NCBI RefSeq assembly: GCF_000281045.1
Contig: NW_008246078.1
Span: 883,919-947,918 of the forward strand
Origin: Saprolegnia diclina VS20
Taxonomy: Eukaryota > Oomycota > Saprolegniomycetes > Saprolegniales > Saprolegniaceae
DNA length: 64,000 nucleotides
Direction: 5' to 3'
A program made the position numbers and the translations under genes. This document shows, one piece after another, positions 12,052 to 23,115 of the stretch. The first letter of the stretch is position 1. The number at the start of each line of letters is the position of its first letter. Under the pieces are notes generated by a model. The model had not been told where the DNA came from and did no database searches. It worked only from the letters and a program-made list of their open reading frames with translations.

Positions 12052-13379
12052 ATGGTCGCCGAGGTCCCGCTCACTCCGCCGACGCTCCTCCTCTCGACAA
12101 CGACCCACAAGGGCCACTGTGACGGCGTCGAGTCCAGCAACGCATCCGTTCGGGCTGCGTCGCCGCTCAAGCCGCGCCGCCCGGACCGGCCCCTCAAGGT
12201 CTCGACGTCCACGACCGTCAAATGCAAACGCGTGCAGGAGCTGCAGTACCTCCATCGGCACATTGAGGAGCTCGAAGAGACGCTTCGCCGGTGCCAGCGC
12301 CCGTATACGCCCATGATGCTGCCATGGAAGGAGGTGAGCGCCGGTCTTGCCCACGATACGCTCGTGCACATTCGTGAGAACCGGTGCCTCAAGAAGGAGG
12401 TCGAGAGCAAGAAAAAGATGATCGCGTACCTTAAGGCCTGGATGCAAAGCGTCAACGTCGCCACGGTAGGCCATCTATTCGCTTCTGCATCATAAGCTCA
12501 TGACGCAAGCAGCACTCGCCGAGCCCGTTTGTCGAGACGTGGCGCCACTCGGAGCTCCTCGCCGGCGACGAAGCCTTCCGCAAGCAAGCGTACTCGTGGA
12601 TCATGCAGCAGGTGTACCACAACACGGACCGCGCGCTCTCAACATTGCATTTTCCGGACGCGGAGGCCGGCGACTTTATCGACGTCCATGTCGTGCCGGA
12701 CGAGAACAACCGGCTTGAGATCCACGTCATGAGCCAGCGCCTCTTGCCGTATGCCCTGCCAATGGCCTCGGAAGGCGCGTGGATCGCCGACAAGACGTTT
12801 TATGAGTTTAACCGCGACGGCGACACGTTCCGTGAAGAGCTCGATCTGGTCAACCGCGATCTCGAGTACGTCAAGGAAGACATTGGGCCGATTCAAAAAA
12901 TGATCGTCGACAATGCGCTCTACAGCCGGTTTGAAGAAGAAAACCGAACGGTTATGGTGCTGCGCTCGATCCTCAACGACGAAGCGTACCCGCTCGATGC
13001 GACGACGTGGACGGTCGACGTCAAGCAATGGTACGTCCTTATTTGCCGTCTGAAGGTGCAACGTCTGATTGTGCGCTTTAGGATGGTGCTGGACGCGATG
13101 GACGGCGAGACGACGCGGTGTCGAACGTACTACATCATGAAGCACCCGACCACGACGGGCGGCGGCTACGTCTCGATCGAAGAGTTTGCCGCGTGCTTTG
13201 ATCTGTACACACCGGGCGACGACGAGGTCGCGCTCATGCGCAAGCTCGGCGCGCGCTTTGAAGAGAAGCAGCGCATTGAGCGCCAGAAGTTTGCCACTCA
13301 CATGGACGCCGTGCTCCAGCGACTCGAGACGCTCGAGATGCTCGACGCACTCCAAGGCGAGGACGAAAGGACCCTCTAA
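12052..13379 (+). CDS. M96-like coiled-coil/START-like protein, array copy E
   Basis: Exons 12052-12465, 12513-13030 and 13082-13379 give 409 aa, the longest + strand copy because of a Ser/Thr/Pro-rich N-terminal extension. This is followed by VKCKRVQELQYLHRHIEELE, a basic zipper-like helix, and MLPWKEVSAGLAHDTLVHIREN. The START-like part shows TWRHSELLAGDEAFRKQ, QVYHNTDRAL, ALYSRFEEENRT (YSRF where most copies have YGRF), SILNDEAYPLDATTW and VKQW. Exon 3 has TRCRTYYIMKHPTTTGGGY and a C-terminal helix with QRIERQKFATHMDAVLQRLE. Intron 1 is 47 nt. Intron 2 is 51 nt, in frame and stop-free, like intron 2 of copy A. Intact. MsrA follows 609 bp downstream on the same strand. Confidence 0.78.
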
Positions 13380-13988
13380 GAGCTTATGTAGTAGTCGACT
13401 ATTCTATTGTATCATAAATAATGTCACGACGCATGAAGTAGTGATTGCTTGCGACGGCGTGGACGCAAATCAACGATTGCTTGCTCGAGATCCGTAAGCA
13501 CGGTGGAAAATGAAGGGTTGTGGTGCGCAACGCAGTGGGATCCGGCGCGGGCAGCTGGACAGACCATGTTCGATGGCTCGTCGCCCAGAGACATGGGGCT
13601 GGTCGCTGCAGTGTAGTACACATAGCCTTTGTCGAGGCTTTGTCCCAGGCGTCCCTTGGTACGACGCTGACGCGACAACTGCATTCAGCATCGCCGTCAC
13701 GGTGCCACGGCCTTCGATGAATTTGGCGCAGCATGATTGGCCGACGCGTACTTCAAGTGACGTTTTATTGGCTACAATTGATGGCGTGGACCAATGCGAA
13801 TGCGCAGAGGCAGCGATTTTTCTCGGCAAGATTTGACCCAGCGCCGAGTGGGGCATTGTAGCCAATGAACTATCGAGATCACGAGTTTATATCATGTGAT
13901 TGGCGCAAATGAGATATCCCGGTGGAATATTCACGCGAAGCACAACGAAGGTCCGCTGCACAACGACGGTCGACGGCTCATCCTGCAA
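13380..13988. other. Spacer between copy E and MsrA
   Basis: 609 bp without a recognised gene. An ATTGG/CCAAT pair occurs near 13736 and 13862, and an initiator-like CTCATCCTGCAAATG overlaps the MsrA start. Confidence 0.45.
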
Positions 13989-14513
13989 ATGGCCGCCAAG
14001 ACAGCCGTCGCTACGTTCGCCGCTGGCTGCTTCTGGGGCGTCCAGCTCCACTTTCAACGCATGCAAGGCGTCGTGGGCACAAGCGTCGGCTACACCAACG
14101 GACACGTGTCCAACCCAACGTACGAGCAGGTGTGCGCGGGCACGACGGGCCACGCCGAGGCCATTCGCATCCAGTTTGACCCGAGCGTCGTGTCGTACGA
14201 CGAGCTCCTCAACAAGTTTTGGTCAATCCACGACCCAACGACGCGCAACCGACAAAAGCTCGACTTTGGCACGCAGTACCGGTCCGGGATTTACTACCAC
14301 TCGGACGCCCAGCGCGCGGCCGCCGAGGCCTCCAAAGCTGCTCATGTCGTTCCGTGGAGCCTTCTCGGGGTCTTTTTTGGCAACAAGATCGTCACCGAGA
14401 TCGAGCCCGCGGGCACGTTCTACCCTGCCGAAGAGTACCACCAGCGATACCTTGAAAAAGGCGGGCAGTGCGCACGTGTCGGTGCGACCGACGACGTCCG
14501 ATGCTATGGCTAA
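13989..14513 (+). CDS. MSRA: Peptide-methionine (S)-S-oxide reductase
   Basis: Single exon, 174 aa. MsrA reduces the S-epimer of methionine sulfoxide in proteins and free Met using thioredoxin. The N-terminal AAGCFWG motif carries the catalytic Cys (C14). The family blocks [42 protein letters not shown] and [10 protein letters not shown] all follow in order. C-terminal cysteines (GGQCARVG and VRCYG) are candidate resolving residues. The first in-frame ATG is at 13989; the longer open frame starts only at GTG. An initiator-like sequence directly before that ATG suggests a very short leader. No signal or transit peptide is obvious, so it is probably cytosolic. It lies inside the M96-like array, convergent with copy F (84 bp between stop codons). 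Confidence 0.93.
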   Translation: MAAKTAVATFAAGCFWGVQLHFQRMQGVVGTSVGYTNGHVSNPTYEQVCAGTTGHAEAIRIQFDPSVVSYDELLNKFWSIHDPTTRNRQKLDFGTQYRSGIYYHSDAQRAAAEASKAAHVVPWSLLGVFFGNKIVTEIEPAGTFYPAEEYHQRYLEKGGQCARVGATDDVRCYG

Positions 14514-14597
14514 AATACGATTGCACCTCACTACACTCGTATATCACAATCGCTGTTGATCAAAGCACACATGCACATGTCAACACGGACACGTACA

Positions 14598-15856
14598 CTA
14601 CTCAATCGATGGTACGACGGACGGCGGCGGCAGACTGTGTAGAACGTGGTCGAGGTAGGCTGCAAACTGCAGTCGCTGGTCGAAATGCCGACGGCGAAAG
14701 CACTCGCGTAGCTTGTGCCGGAACCGAGCGTCGTCTTCGTTGCCGTCGCAGCCAAAGAGACGCCCGACGTCGGACAGCGGTACTTGGTCGCCGGACGGTG
14801 TCCGCGGATGGCCCATTTGAAATGAGACGCGGCAGCGCGTCGTCGACGCGTCCACGGCCTCGGCCACCATCCTAGCACCAGAAGAATGAGCCGCTTGCAA
14901 TACGAAAGCTTGATATGTGTGCACCATTGCTTGGTGTCGACGCTCCACACGTAGCCCTTGGTCGGGTACGCGGCGTCCGATATGATGGAGCGCATGACAA
15001 TGACGGACCGACTCGGCTCGTCAAAGCGCCCGTACAGCATATTGTCGCCGATCGTGTCGTCTTCGGGGCCAATGCTGTCATGGAGGTAGACGATGCTGCG
15101 CGCGTGTGCTTCGTCCAGCTGCTTAAAGTCTCGCTGCAGCGCATGTGCCACAAACGTCAAGTCGGCGTGCCAGAACGCCAGTGTCGCCTGCGCCAACGAG
15201 CACGGCAAGAGGCTCTGCGTCACGACTTGGATACTCAGCGGCCCGTCGTCGAGGTTGACGTCAATCGCGACGTCAAACGCGCTGTCGACATTGGTCAAGC
15301 GCTCGCAGACGCGCGCCATGGCGCTGTCCGTGCTGCCATGAAGCTGCTGGAGGACCCATTCGTAGGCCACTTGGCGAGAGGACGCGTCGCCTTCAATGAG
15401 GCAGGCATCGCGCCACGAGCTTTGCGACGAGAGCGACTACATCGCGTGCTCATCGAGACAAGTCAAGTCGAGCGTTGCTACCTTTGGCGGGACCATCGTG
15501 AGCATCCACTCACGCAGAAAGCGAGCGAGGCGTGCATGGTACGCGCACTCTTTCTTGAGGCTGCGGTTCGTGCGCACCTGCGCGAGCGTGTCGTCCGCCA
15601 TCGCGCCAGCCACGTCTTCCCACGAGAGGATCATGATGTGCGCGCGCTTGATGCGCCGGAGCTCGGCCTCGAGCGCATAGACCTGCTCGCGTAGCCGGTC
15701 GAGATGGAACTTGCGTCGCACCTTGGGCTTCCGCGCCATTACCCTTGCTGGAAACGCGATGCTTCGAAGTGCGATCGCGTGGCGAAGCGAGCGCCTTGCA
15801 TCCCACTCGAAGCTGCCCGATCGAAGTTTGAGGTTGACCGTGTCTTTGAATCGCAT
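14598..15856 (-). CDS. M96-like coiled-coil/START-like protein, array copy F
   Basis: Complement of exons 15482-15856, 14925-15436 and 14598-14871 give 386 aa; an internal ATG at 15739 (MARKPKVRRK) would give 347 aa and places the basic region at the start, as in other copies. Features: RKPKVRRKFHLDRLREQVYALE, a short coiled coil; LSWEDVAGAMADDTLAQVRTN; then SSWRDACLIEGDASSRQ, QQLHGSTDSAMAR (YHNT not conserved), MLYGRFDEPSRS, SIISDAAYP and TKQW. Exon 3 has TRCRVSFQMGHPRTPSGDQVP. Introns are 45 and 53 nt at the conserved positions and phases. This is the only inverted member of the array. Appears intact; function inferred from the family only. Confidence 0.75.
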
Positions 15857-16307
15857 GCATGACCAGAAAATGAGCTCGAGTTGGCGTGCGCGATGTACAC
15901 CGTGTTGACTACGTCAACAAGCGCAGGCTGCCAGGTAATAGCTGCGGATTGTTCGCGCGTACTACGTAGCAGCCGCTCCGGTTTGCGCGCAACCGATCCC
16001 GGTTTGTGCAAGGTAACTACACGACCCGGCACCTGTTGTCGGCCCGTGACATCTGATTGCAGAATCAATGGTCGAGTTCGAGCCCACGAATTCTAGTAGT
16101 ACTCTAGTCAGCGATGTGAGAAGGCACGGCCGGGTACTGGGTACTAGCATGGGGTACTAGTAGTCGTCGCCCATTTGACGCGACATAAGTCGCAACCGTC
16201 GAGTGGCCATGGACACGGGATTTCATATCATCCGACAAGCGTCAGCGCAAAGCGAGGGGCTGCAAAGCGAGGGGCTGCAAAGGGAGAGCAGCAGACGTAG
16301 TGTAGCA
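15857..16307. other. Intergenic up to assembly gap
   Basis: Dense in ACTAGTA-type words (16091-16165). A short frame (ATG at 16209) runs into the gap and could belong to the next gene, but this cannot be decided across the Ns. Confidence 0.4.
16247..16276 (+). repeat. 15-bp tandem repeat, two units
   Basis: The unit GCAAAGCGAGGGGCT occurs twice, followed by a partial third copy, directly before the gap. A longer array may have caused the assembly break. Confidence 0.6.
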
Positions 16308-16663
16308 NNNNNNNNNNNNNNNNNNNNNNNNNNNNNNNNNNNNNNNNNNNNNNNNNNNNNNNNNNNNNNNNNNNNNNNNNNNNNNNNNNNNNNNNNNNNN
16401 NNNNNNNNNNNNNNNNNNNNNNNNNNNNNNNNNNNNNNNNNNNNNNNNNNNNNNNNNNNNNNNNNNNNNNNNNNNNNNNNNNNNNNNNNNNNNNNNNNNN
16501 NNNNNNNNNNNNNNNNNNNNNNNNNNNNNNNNNNNNNNNNNNNNNNNNNNNNNNNNNNNNNNNNNNNNNNNNNNNNNNNNNNNNNNNNNNNNNNNNNNNN
16601 NNNNNNNNNNNNNNNNNNNNNNNNNNNNNNNNNNNNNNNNNNNNNNNNNNNNNNNNNNNNNNN
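16308..16663. other. Assembly gap (356 N)
   Basis: Run of N. It may conceal the 5' end of the INCENP-like gene. Confidence 0.99.
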
Positions 16664-19645
16664 GGATGGACTCGCCCGAGCATGCGACAACGTCGACGGA
16701 AGCATGGCTGCAAGCTCGACGTGGCTGGCTGCGTACTGCATGGAGGCCGCGCAGGAGCTGCGTCGAGCGCCGATGAAGCGGACCCGGCCGCGCTTGAACC
16801 TGAGCGACCTCGACCCGGGCTCGGCGAGCGAGACAAGCGAGCGTCCCACGAAGAAGCCTCGACGAGGAAAGAAGAGAGGCCGCGCGATGGCGGTACGATC
16901 CCTGCGGCTCGCCATGTCATGATGCTACTGATGAGATCAGGACGGGGCAGCCCCGAGTACCCCAACCGATACCAAGGAAGAAGAGCTCATGAAGCTGCGT
17001 GTCGTCGACCTGAAAAAGAAGCTCCAGACGCGTGGTCTTGTGTGCTACGGTCTCAAAGCTGTCCTAGTGCTGCGCCTTGCCGAGGCCATGCGGCAGGAAG
17101 AGATGGCGCTGGACGACGACGACGGTCCAGCCTCGATCGATGGAAACTGCTCTATCAGCGCAATCGACGACGACAGCCCAGCGGCGTCTCCTTGGGGAGA
17201 AATCGGATCGCCGGTCCCGACGGCCAAGTCGTCCAAGCCAGCTGCGCGCAATCCGGCGCGATCCCTTGCCGACGCGTTCGACGAGGAGGCGTCGCCCGAC
17301 CCGAGCACGCAACCGAGCGCTATCTCGAACGAACCTTCAAGCTCAGCGTCCATGGCAAGTCCGATGCACTCGAACGTCGACGGCGCCGCTTCCTATCCCC
17401 CCATCGACCCGCCGGCCGAGACACCCACCCACGAGATCGCTATTTTGCTCAAAACGCCTCCACCTGTACCAGCCTCTCTCAGCGACTCGAAAGGCTTGTC
17501 TTCTCGTATGAAGTCCAGCCGCTCCCCGATCGTCCCGCTGAGTCATGCTGCATCTCCGACGGCCCCACTGCATGCAACTCTGGTCCAAGTCGCTCCAACC
17601 GCGCCGGACAACGCCACCACGACAACGGTCGACACGGCGCTGGTACCGACAGAGTCTGAACGTGCCAGCAACGAGCCCGAGAGTCTGCGTGGCGATACCG
17701 ACGCCGCACCTTCAGCAGGTGACATTCTCAAATCAACAAAGTCGCCGGCAGAGACGGCCGCCGTCGGTGGCCGGCCCGACTTGATGTCCTCGGACAGCAG
17801 CAGTCAATCGTCGGACGACGACGAGCACAGCACGTCCTTTTTGGCCAAGGGCTTTGCGACGATCAAGTCGGCCATGCAGCGCCACGTGCTAGGTACCTCG
17901 GTGCGCAAGACGCCGCCACCGACGTACATTGAACTGGAGCGGCTCTCGATGGCGCCCCGACGAAGCTCTTTGGTGCCGCCCCTGTCGGTGTTGGACCTCT
18001 CGACCGCGCGGCTAAGTCCTGTGGCGTCGCCCTTTGACGCACCCGGGATACCCGAGGGGCGCCTCTCGTCCCCCGAGCTGCGCGACGTCATTGAGCGCGA
18101 GTCCAAACGGCTGCGCGAGACGGCGCGGGCGCTCGCCAAACAGCGCGTCGCCAAGGAGCGTAGCCTTTCCAAGGCGGTCGAGCCACTCTTTCAAGAGCCA
18201 CCGCTGGTGGAGCACGACCAAGTGTCGGCTGCGAGCTCGAGTCGACAGTTGCACCCAGGATCGCGGACGTCGTCGGTCGCTGCGCCGCCAAGTGCGCTGA
18301 GCAAGCGCCCGCCCAACCTCGTCTCTGGACTGACATCCTTTGGTGCGCGCAAGCGTACGTCCTCGACGTGCGGGGCGACGATGATTCCGTCGCTGTTGGA
18401 AGCCGAGCGGAGTCGGTTGGCGGATGAGAAGAAGATGCTCGAGAAGGAGCTTCGGCGCGAAGCGCTGCACCAAAAGTACGCCATTCACCGCAAGCACGAC
18501 GACAGCGTCCGCAAAAAGCCGCGCGACGAGCCGGACAAGGTGTCGCTCGTGTCGCGTACCTTCTTGGTGCTGAGAGCACCATGGTCAAATAGGTCCGTGA
18601 CGAGGCGGCAGAGAAGAAGCAGCGAGACCTTGACGCGGCGCGGAAGCGGCGCTTGCAATGCATGCACGCGGCGCAAGAGGCCAAGAAGATGCAAGAGCGG
18701 GAAGAGAGAGAGAAGGTTCGGCTGCCGCCAACCACATACCGAAGGCACGGCGTGTACTAGGCCCGTGAAGCGACAGAGAAGAAGCAACGCGACTTTGACG
18801 CGGCGCGCAAACTGCGGCTACACGACATGTATGCACAAGAAGCCAAGAAGGTGCCGGACCGAGCCCGCCCCACGCACAAGGTGAGCGTCATGGATCCCGT
18901 CGAGGACTTGGTGGTGACGTATCTATAGAAACCGCGGAGTACCGGCAAGCCCGCGGTGCCCAGTGTCCAGCATGCGACGCTCAAGAGACTCAAGGAGCCG
19001 GCGACGCTACCAAAATGCCCCGTCAAGACCAAAATGTCGGCCAAAGGAACCTCGTCGCGCAAGGCCATCAAACCGGTTCTGTCTTACTGTAATCGGTCGA
19101 GTTGCTAACGGCTCGTGGGCGTAGACCATCAGCGGGCTACCAACAAAGCGCCAAAAGATCACTGCGGCCAAGAGCGTTCTCGAGGTTGAGCCTCCCGCCT
19201 CGTACACCATGTCCGAGCCCGAAGAAAGGTTGGTGATATGCAAAGACATATGGGACCATGGAGTGTGCGGTAGCGACGAGAGCGACATGGACACGGAGGA
19301 CTATGCGGCGCTCAACAAGCCGCTGCCGGCTTGGGCCCAGAAGGCCAACCTCGACCAAGCCCTCGCAGTCCAGTTTGGGCCGCACGGCGTGGACCCGAGC
19401 ACGATCTTTCCCGACTTTGTCGGCTCGTGCGACCTCAAGCGTACGTTCGCCCACCGTTTATAACTGTTGGGATTGTGTACATAATTGTCTGTCTAGTCAT
19501 TTTTGAAGGCTACGTCGAGCCAAAACGCTCGTTCCATCGACGCACGAGCTCGGGCAATTGGCACATGGACCAGCCAACGCGGCTTGAGAAAGCCCACTAC
19601 AAGCACGTCATGGGCTTTGGCGCCGCGACGACCTTTGTCGCCTAG
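16664..19645 (+). CDS. INCENP: INCENP-like chromosomal passenger subunit with SAP domain
   Basis: Exons (first in-frame ATG 16704)-16892, 16941-18539, 18593-18715, 18761-18850, 18929-19075, 19125-19228, 19274-19440 and 19497-19645 give 855 aa from that ATG; the true 5' end may be in the gap. INCENP activates and localises Aurora kinase in mitosis. An SAP domain lies at about residues 79-113 (LRVVDLKKKLQTRGL, then KAVLVLRLAEAM), then a long Ser/Pro-rich disordered region with acidic patches, then a charged single-helix-like segment (EKKQRDLDAARKRR, EKKQRDFDAARKLR). The C-terminus is a clear IN-box: LNKPLPAWAQKANLDQAL, VDPSTIFPDF, CDL, IFEGYVEPKRSFHRRTSSGNW. The RTSS motif matches the Aurora-phosphorylated TSS site. 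IN-box assignment is strong. The SAP domain is unusual beside it, since animal INCENPs instead use an N-terminal Survivin/Borealin-binding helix. Confidence 0.82.
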
Positions 19646-20038
19646 TCGCAGATACATAGAGTGTCAAGTTGTACATTGAAAGAGTGAGATCAAGTTTGTT
19701 TGCACCCCGTTAGCTCTGCAGGAAGCTCTGCGCATGGGCCGGCGATGTACGAATGAACGTAGTCGACTGAGAATTTTTACGTTTAGTCGAATGCGACTAG
19801 GGATAACTGTGGTCATTGTTGTCGGCGGGATTGGTACAGTTTGGCGCAGTTTGGCGCCGTTGAAAATCCTAATAAAACGCGATGCGTTTTATATTTTAAA
19901 TCGTGGAAGCGGCACGTTTTAATGCTAAATTGAATGCTATCGAGATATTTGTATGGAAATGCGTGAAATATATTGTATGCGTCGTGAGAGTGGGTGTAGG
20001 AATAAAATTCGACCGGTGGAGCCGCAAGCACGACGACG
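19646..20038. other. Intergenic, AT-richer spacer
   Basis: About 390 bp, notably AT-rich around 19870-20010. No gene recognised; probably holds the INCENP 3' end and the ING promoter. Confidence 0.5.
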
Positions 20039-20887
20039 ATGGGCACGTACCTCGAGGACTACCTCGAGAGCATCTACATGCTGCCGTCCGAGGTCAAGCG
20101 CAACTTTGAGCTCATGCGCGAGCTCGACAAGGCGACGCGCGGGATCATGGAAGAGCTACGCGAGTCCCAGTCCGAGTACCTGCGCGACGCCCGCGAGCGC
20201 GTCCGCGTCCGCTGCAGCGACACGTCGCTGCCCGAGCCCACCGAGGAAGAGCTCCGCGCGTTGGTCGAGCAAGAAGTGCCAAAGGACGACCCGAGCGCGC
20301 CGCCCGATGAAGCAAGCCCGCCACCGAATCCGCTCCTCGCGTCCTTGAAGGCGAAGCGCCACTTGGTCATCCAAAAGATGGACGAGAAGGTGGCGATTGC
20401 GTCGCAGAGCTACGACCTGATTGACCACCACATTCGCCGGCTCGACAACGACCTCGCCAACTACACGGCGCTTTTGCAGGCCAACGGCGAGTACGAAGAC
20501 GAGAAGATTGTCATCAAGAAACCGGTCGCGGCCGTCGCACCGGCCGTGCCGCAAGCCGCGACCGCGACCACCAACAAGAAGGCCGCCGTGCCTGTGGCCA
20601 CGGTCAAGAAGAGCGCGGGCTCGAACCGGAAGCGCAACGCTGCCGAGGCGCAGCTGGAAGCGATTCCCGAGGCGAGTGCGGTTGTAGGCACGGGGCACAT
20701 TGCGCTCGAGGACCTTCCGATCGACCCGAACGAGCCGCTCTACTGCCACTGCCGGCGCGTCTCGTACGGCCAAATGATCGGGTGCGACAACGAAGACTGC
20801 AAGTACGAGTGGTTCCACTTTGACTGCGTCGGCTTGACCGAGCAGCCCGCCGGCGCATGGTACTGCACAGACTGCCGAAAGGCCTAG
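20039..20887 (+). CDS. ING-family PHD-finger chromatin protein
   Basis: Single exon, 282 aa. ING proteins are subunits of histone acetyltransferase or deacetylase complexes and read H3K4me3 through the PHD finger. The N-terminal ING helices are recognisable (YLEDYLESIYMLPSEVKRNF, then LMRELDKATRG), followed by a coiled region, an Ala/Val/Lys-rich linker with a basic patch (KKSAGSNRKRN), and a C-terminal C4HC3 PHD finger: LYCHCRRVSYGQMIGCDNEDC, EWFHFDCVGL, WYCTDCRK. The aromatic-cage-type residues Y, M and W appear at expected places (SYGQMIGC, EWFH). Length is typical for ING3/4/5-like proteins. Nuclear location expected. Closest ING subtype cannot be decided by eye. Confidence 0.92.
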   Translation: MGTYLEDYLESIYMLPSEVKRNFELMRELDKATRGIMEELRESQSEYLRDARERVRVRCSDTSLPEPTEEELRALVEQEVPKDDPSAPPDEASPPPNPLLASLKAKRHLVIQKMDEKVAIASQSYDLIDHHIRRLDNDLANYTALLQANGEYEDEKIVIKKPVAAVAPAVPQAATATTNKKAAVPVATVKKSAGSNRKRNAAEAQLEAIPEASAVVGTGHIALEDLPIDPNEPLYCHCRRVSYGQMIGCDNEDCKYEWFHFDCVGLTEQPAGAWYCTDCRKA

Positions 20888-21062
20888 TACATACGACGAC
20901 TACCCTAATGCCATTCTACTATCTTCTACTCGTTCGCATTCTCGCATCGCGATCGTCGTCCAGCTACGAGTAGTATGGAAGCGGGCGTCCCAAATACAGG
21001 CCAGGCAACTTGCCCAGGATCCCACAATTAAATTAAAAATGTGAAAAATAAAATACATAGAG

Positions 21063-21113
21063 CTCAAAAATCCGAAAATCCGAAAATCAAAAATCCGAAA
21101 ATCCGAAAATACG
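21063..21113 (+). repeat. AAAATCCG-type minisatellite upstream of TRAPPC5
   Basis: Roughly six degenerate copies of an 8-bp unit (AAAATCCG) end about 30 bp before the TRAPPC5 ATG. A similar array lies at 51770-51840. Confidence 0.65.
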
Positions 21114-21140
21114 CTTTGTCCGAGGTTCGAGGTCGACGGG

Positions 21141-21994
21141 ATGATGTATGAAGGGGCGAACACGACGATCAACGCGGCCTTCTCGGCCATGTCCCTTAAC
21201 CCGGCCAGCGCCTACGGGCGCAGCAGCGGGAGCAACCTCATGCTGCAGCCGGCGGCGACCGCTGCCCGCGGCAAGAAGAGCCACCTCGACCGGCCGCTCG
21301 GGCGCGGCAAGGCCGAAGTGTCCGAGTCGGCCTTCTCGTTCCTCTTTTGCGAGATGGTCCAGTACTACCAGCGGCGCGTCGAAAACATCTCGGACCTCGA
21401 GCGCCTCCTCGACTCGGCCGGCTACGGCGTCGGCGTCCGTGTGCTCGAACTTCTGAGCTACCGCGATATGAACGGCAACATTGCGCGGTGCGTACGACGA
21501 CGCGGCAAGCGCATGGACGACGACCCATGTGGCTAGGGACAAGCTGCGGCGCGAGACGCGGCTCCTCAACATGCTCCAGTTTGTCGTTTCGGTCTGCTGG
21601 AAGACGCTCTTTGGGAAGGCAGCGGACGCGCTCGAGCGCAGTACTGAAAACGAAAACGAATGTAGCACCGCGAACATGCTACGACGAGGCTCATGCGCGA
21701 CGGGACGTAGACATGATCCACGAGCTCGACCCGCTCACCAACAAGTTCATCTCGGTGCCAGTCGACATGGGCCAGCTCAACTGCGCAGCGTACATTGCTG
21801 GTGTCATCCGTGGCATCCTCGACTCGGCGGGCTTTGTACGATCAAGCGCCTCTTCGTATGGCTCCTGACGTCATGCCTAGTACTCGCAAGTCGAAGCGCA
21901 TACCGTCGAGGTTGGGAACGGGCAGCCGGACAAGACGGTCTTCCTCGTCAAGTTCGACGACCGCGTCATGAAGCGAGAAAAGGTGCTGGCGTAG
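21141..21994 (+). CDS. TRAPPC5: TRAPP complex subunit 5 (Trs31)
   Basis: Exons 21141-21487, 21537-21661, 21711-21835 and 21881-21994 give 236 aa. TRAPPC5/Trs31 is a core Bet3-family subunit of the TRAPP Rab-GEF complexes in ER-Golgi traffic. Diagnostic blocks in order: [110 protein letters not shown], then [16 protein letters not shown]. Introns are 49, 49 and 45 nt, all ending TAG. Intron 2 (21662-21710) rebuilds the codon for Tyr in the [11 protein letters not shown] junction, which supports the model. The N-terminal 30 or so residues are low-complexity and not conserved. Peripheral membrane, cytosolic. Confidence 0.92.
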
Positions 21995-22389
21995 GTGTCA
22001 CGGGACCATCGCTTCGAAAAACACGCAACTTGCAGTGGCATTTCTTGGCGTTGGATGTGACACAAGCGCACAAAATGGCGTGTTGGTAGCCAGTACAAGA
22101 GGTGCTGCTTGCGCAGTTCGATGCACGGACCTCAGTGGCGACGGTGTGTCCGTTTGGATTTGGCTGTCGACGAGCCATCGCTCAGCGCGTCACGCTTCCG
22201 AGTCATCGCTTTCGTGGGACGTACGTAGGATCGGTGAACGCTGTCGCCAAAGCTTATGTTGGAGAGTGCAGTCCTCTGCAGGTTCCTACGCTACTCCAAG
22301 GGTATATACCCGTGGTTGCTCTGCTCTATACGAAACGACGCTGAGCTGATGCCAACCAAAGGTAGATTCACGAAGCGTCAAGACATCCC
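21995..22389. other. Spacer with part of a dispersed repeat
   Basis: No gene recognised. Contains the 68-bp sequence at 22182-22249 that is repeated exactly beside the gap at 37.6 kb. Confidence 0.5.
22182..22249 (+). repeat. Dispersed 68-bp repeat, copy 1
   Basis: Identical over 68 bp, as far as I can read it, to 37627-37694. Copy 2 starts exactly at a gap edge, so the repeat may be longer. Confidence 0.8.
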
Positions 22390-22860
22390 AAGACTTTGGC
22401 GAGTGGTCGGCCTTGCCATCTCGGCGATGCGTGCTTTTCAAGTGCTTCGACATTCCCGTTGAGCTCGCGACGCTCCCCGTCGCCCGCGTCACGATCTGCT
22501 TGACACAGAACGGCAGGACGCGGTCGCTTCGTACTACTGTGATGGTCCGATGCCATCAAAAGACGCGGAAGTAAAACTCAGCGGTATGTCATCGCGGACA
22601 CCTGGTCCTTCGTCAACCGCGCTGCACCATGTTGGTGTGTTGCTTGAAAAACGCCAGAGTCAGCTCGAAGGCGACGACGATGATCGATCTGACTCGGTCG
22701 CTGACGTCGCCACCGTGTTTTGCCGCTTTGGCAGACCTTTAAAGAGCGCTGGCCAAACATTGGACGTGGGCGTTCGGGGCTGATTGGCCCAAGCACTGCG
22801 CTTCAGGGCGCAAAGACGGCCGCTTCCGATGTCCTAGTCGCATTGATTGGCAAATGCATC
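22390..22860 (+). pseudogene. Relic of short-form repeated family, C-terminal half
   Basis: Translated pieces match the second half of the copy at 29.9-31.9 kb in order, but in several frames: a stretch like FKCFDIPVELATLPVARVTICL (compare SKFIEIPIEVVTDLARHVARA), then SYYCDGPMPS, RYVIADTWSFVNRAAP, and QLEGDDDDRSDSVADVATVF, followed by remnants of the last helices. Stops and frameshifts are frequent and the 5' half is missing. It is an old, decayed copy lying directly before the next copy. Confidence 0.6.
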
Positions 22861-23115
22861 CACCCCGAGACTGCCAGCCAAACGATTGCGCACAATGTAG
22901 TCGCCAAGGATCTCACTTTCGTGCAGTGTTCATTTCCTACGTGCCGCCTTATCGACCAATGGTGCTCGACGATGTTTGGCATAAGTACTTTATACTCCTA
23001 CCTCGCGTCATGTGAATGCGTTAATAGGATTAAACACAGATATGACCTGCTCATGAACGTGTGTGTGGATGATTTGCGTGAAGTCGATGGCTGTGACCTG
23101 GGAGCCTGCCACGTC

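Noticed and set aside
12639..13355. 238-aa minus-strand frame over copy E
   Set aside because: Shadow of the plus-strand gene; no homology of its own.
16203..16922. Frame spanning the N gap upstream of INCENP
   Set aside because: Contains 356 unknown bases of uncertain true length, so joining its two sides is not justified.
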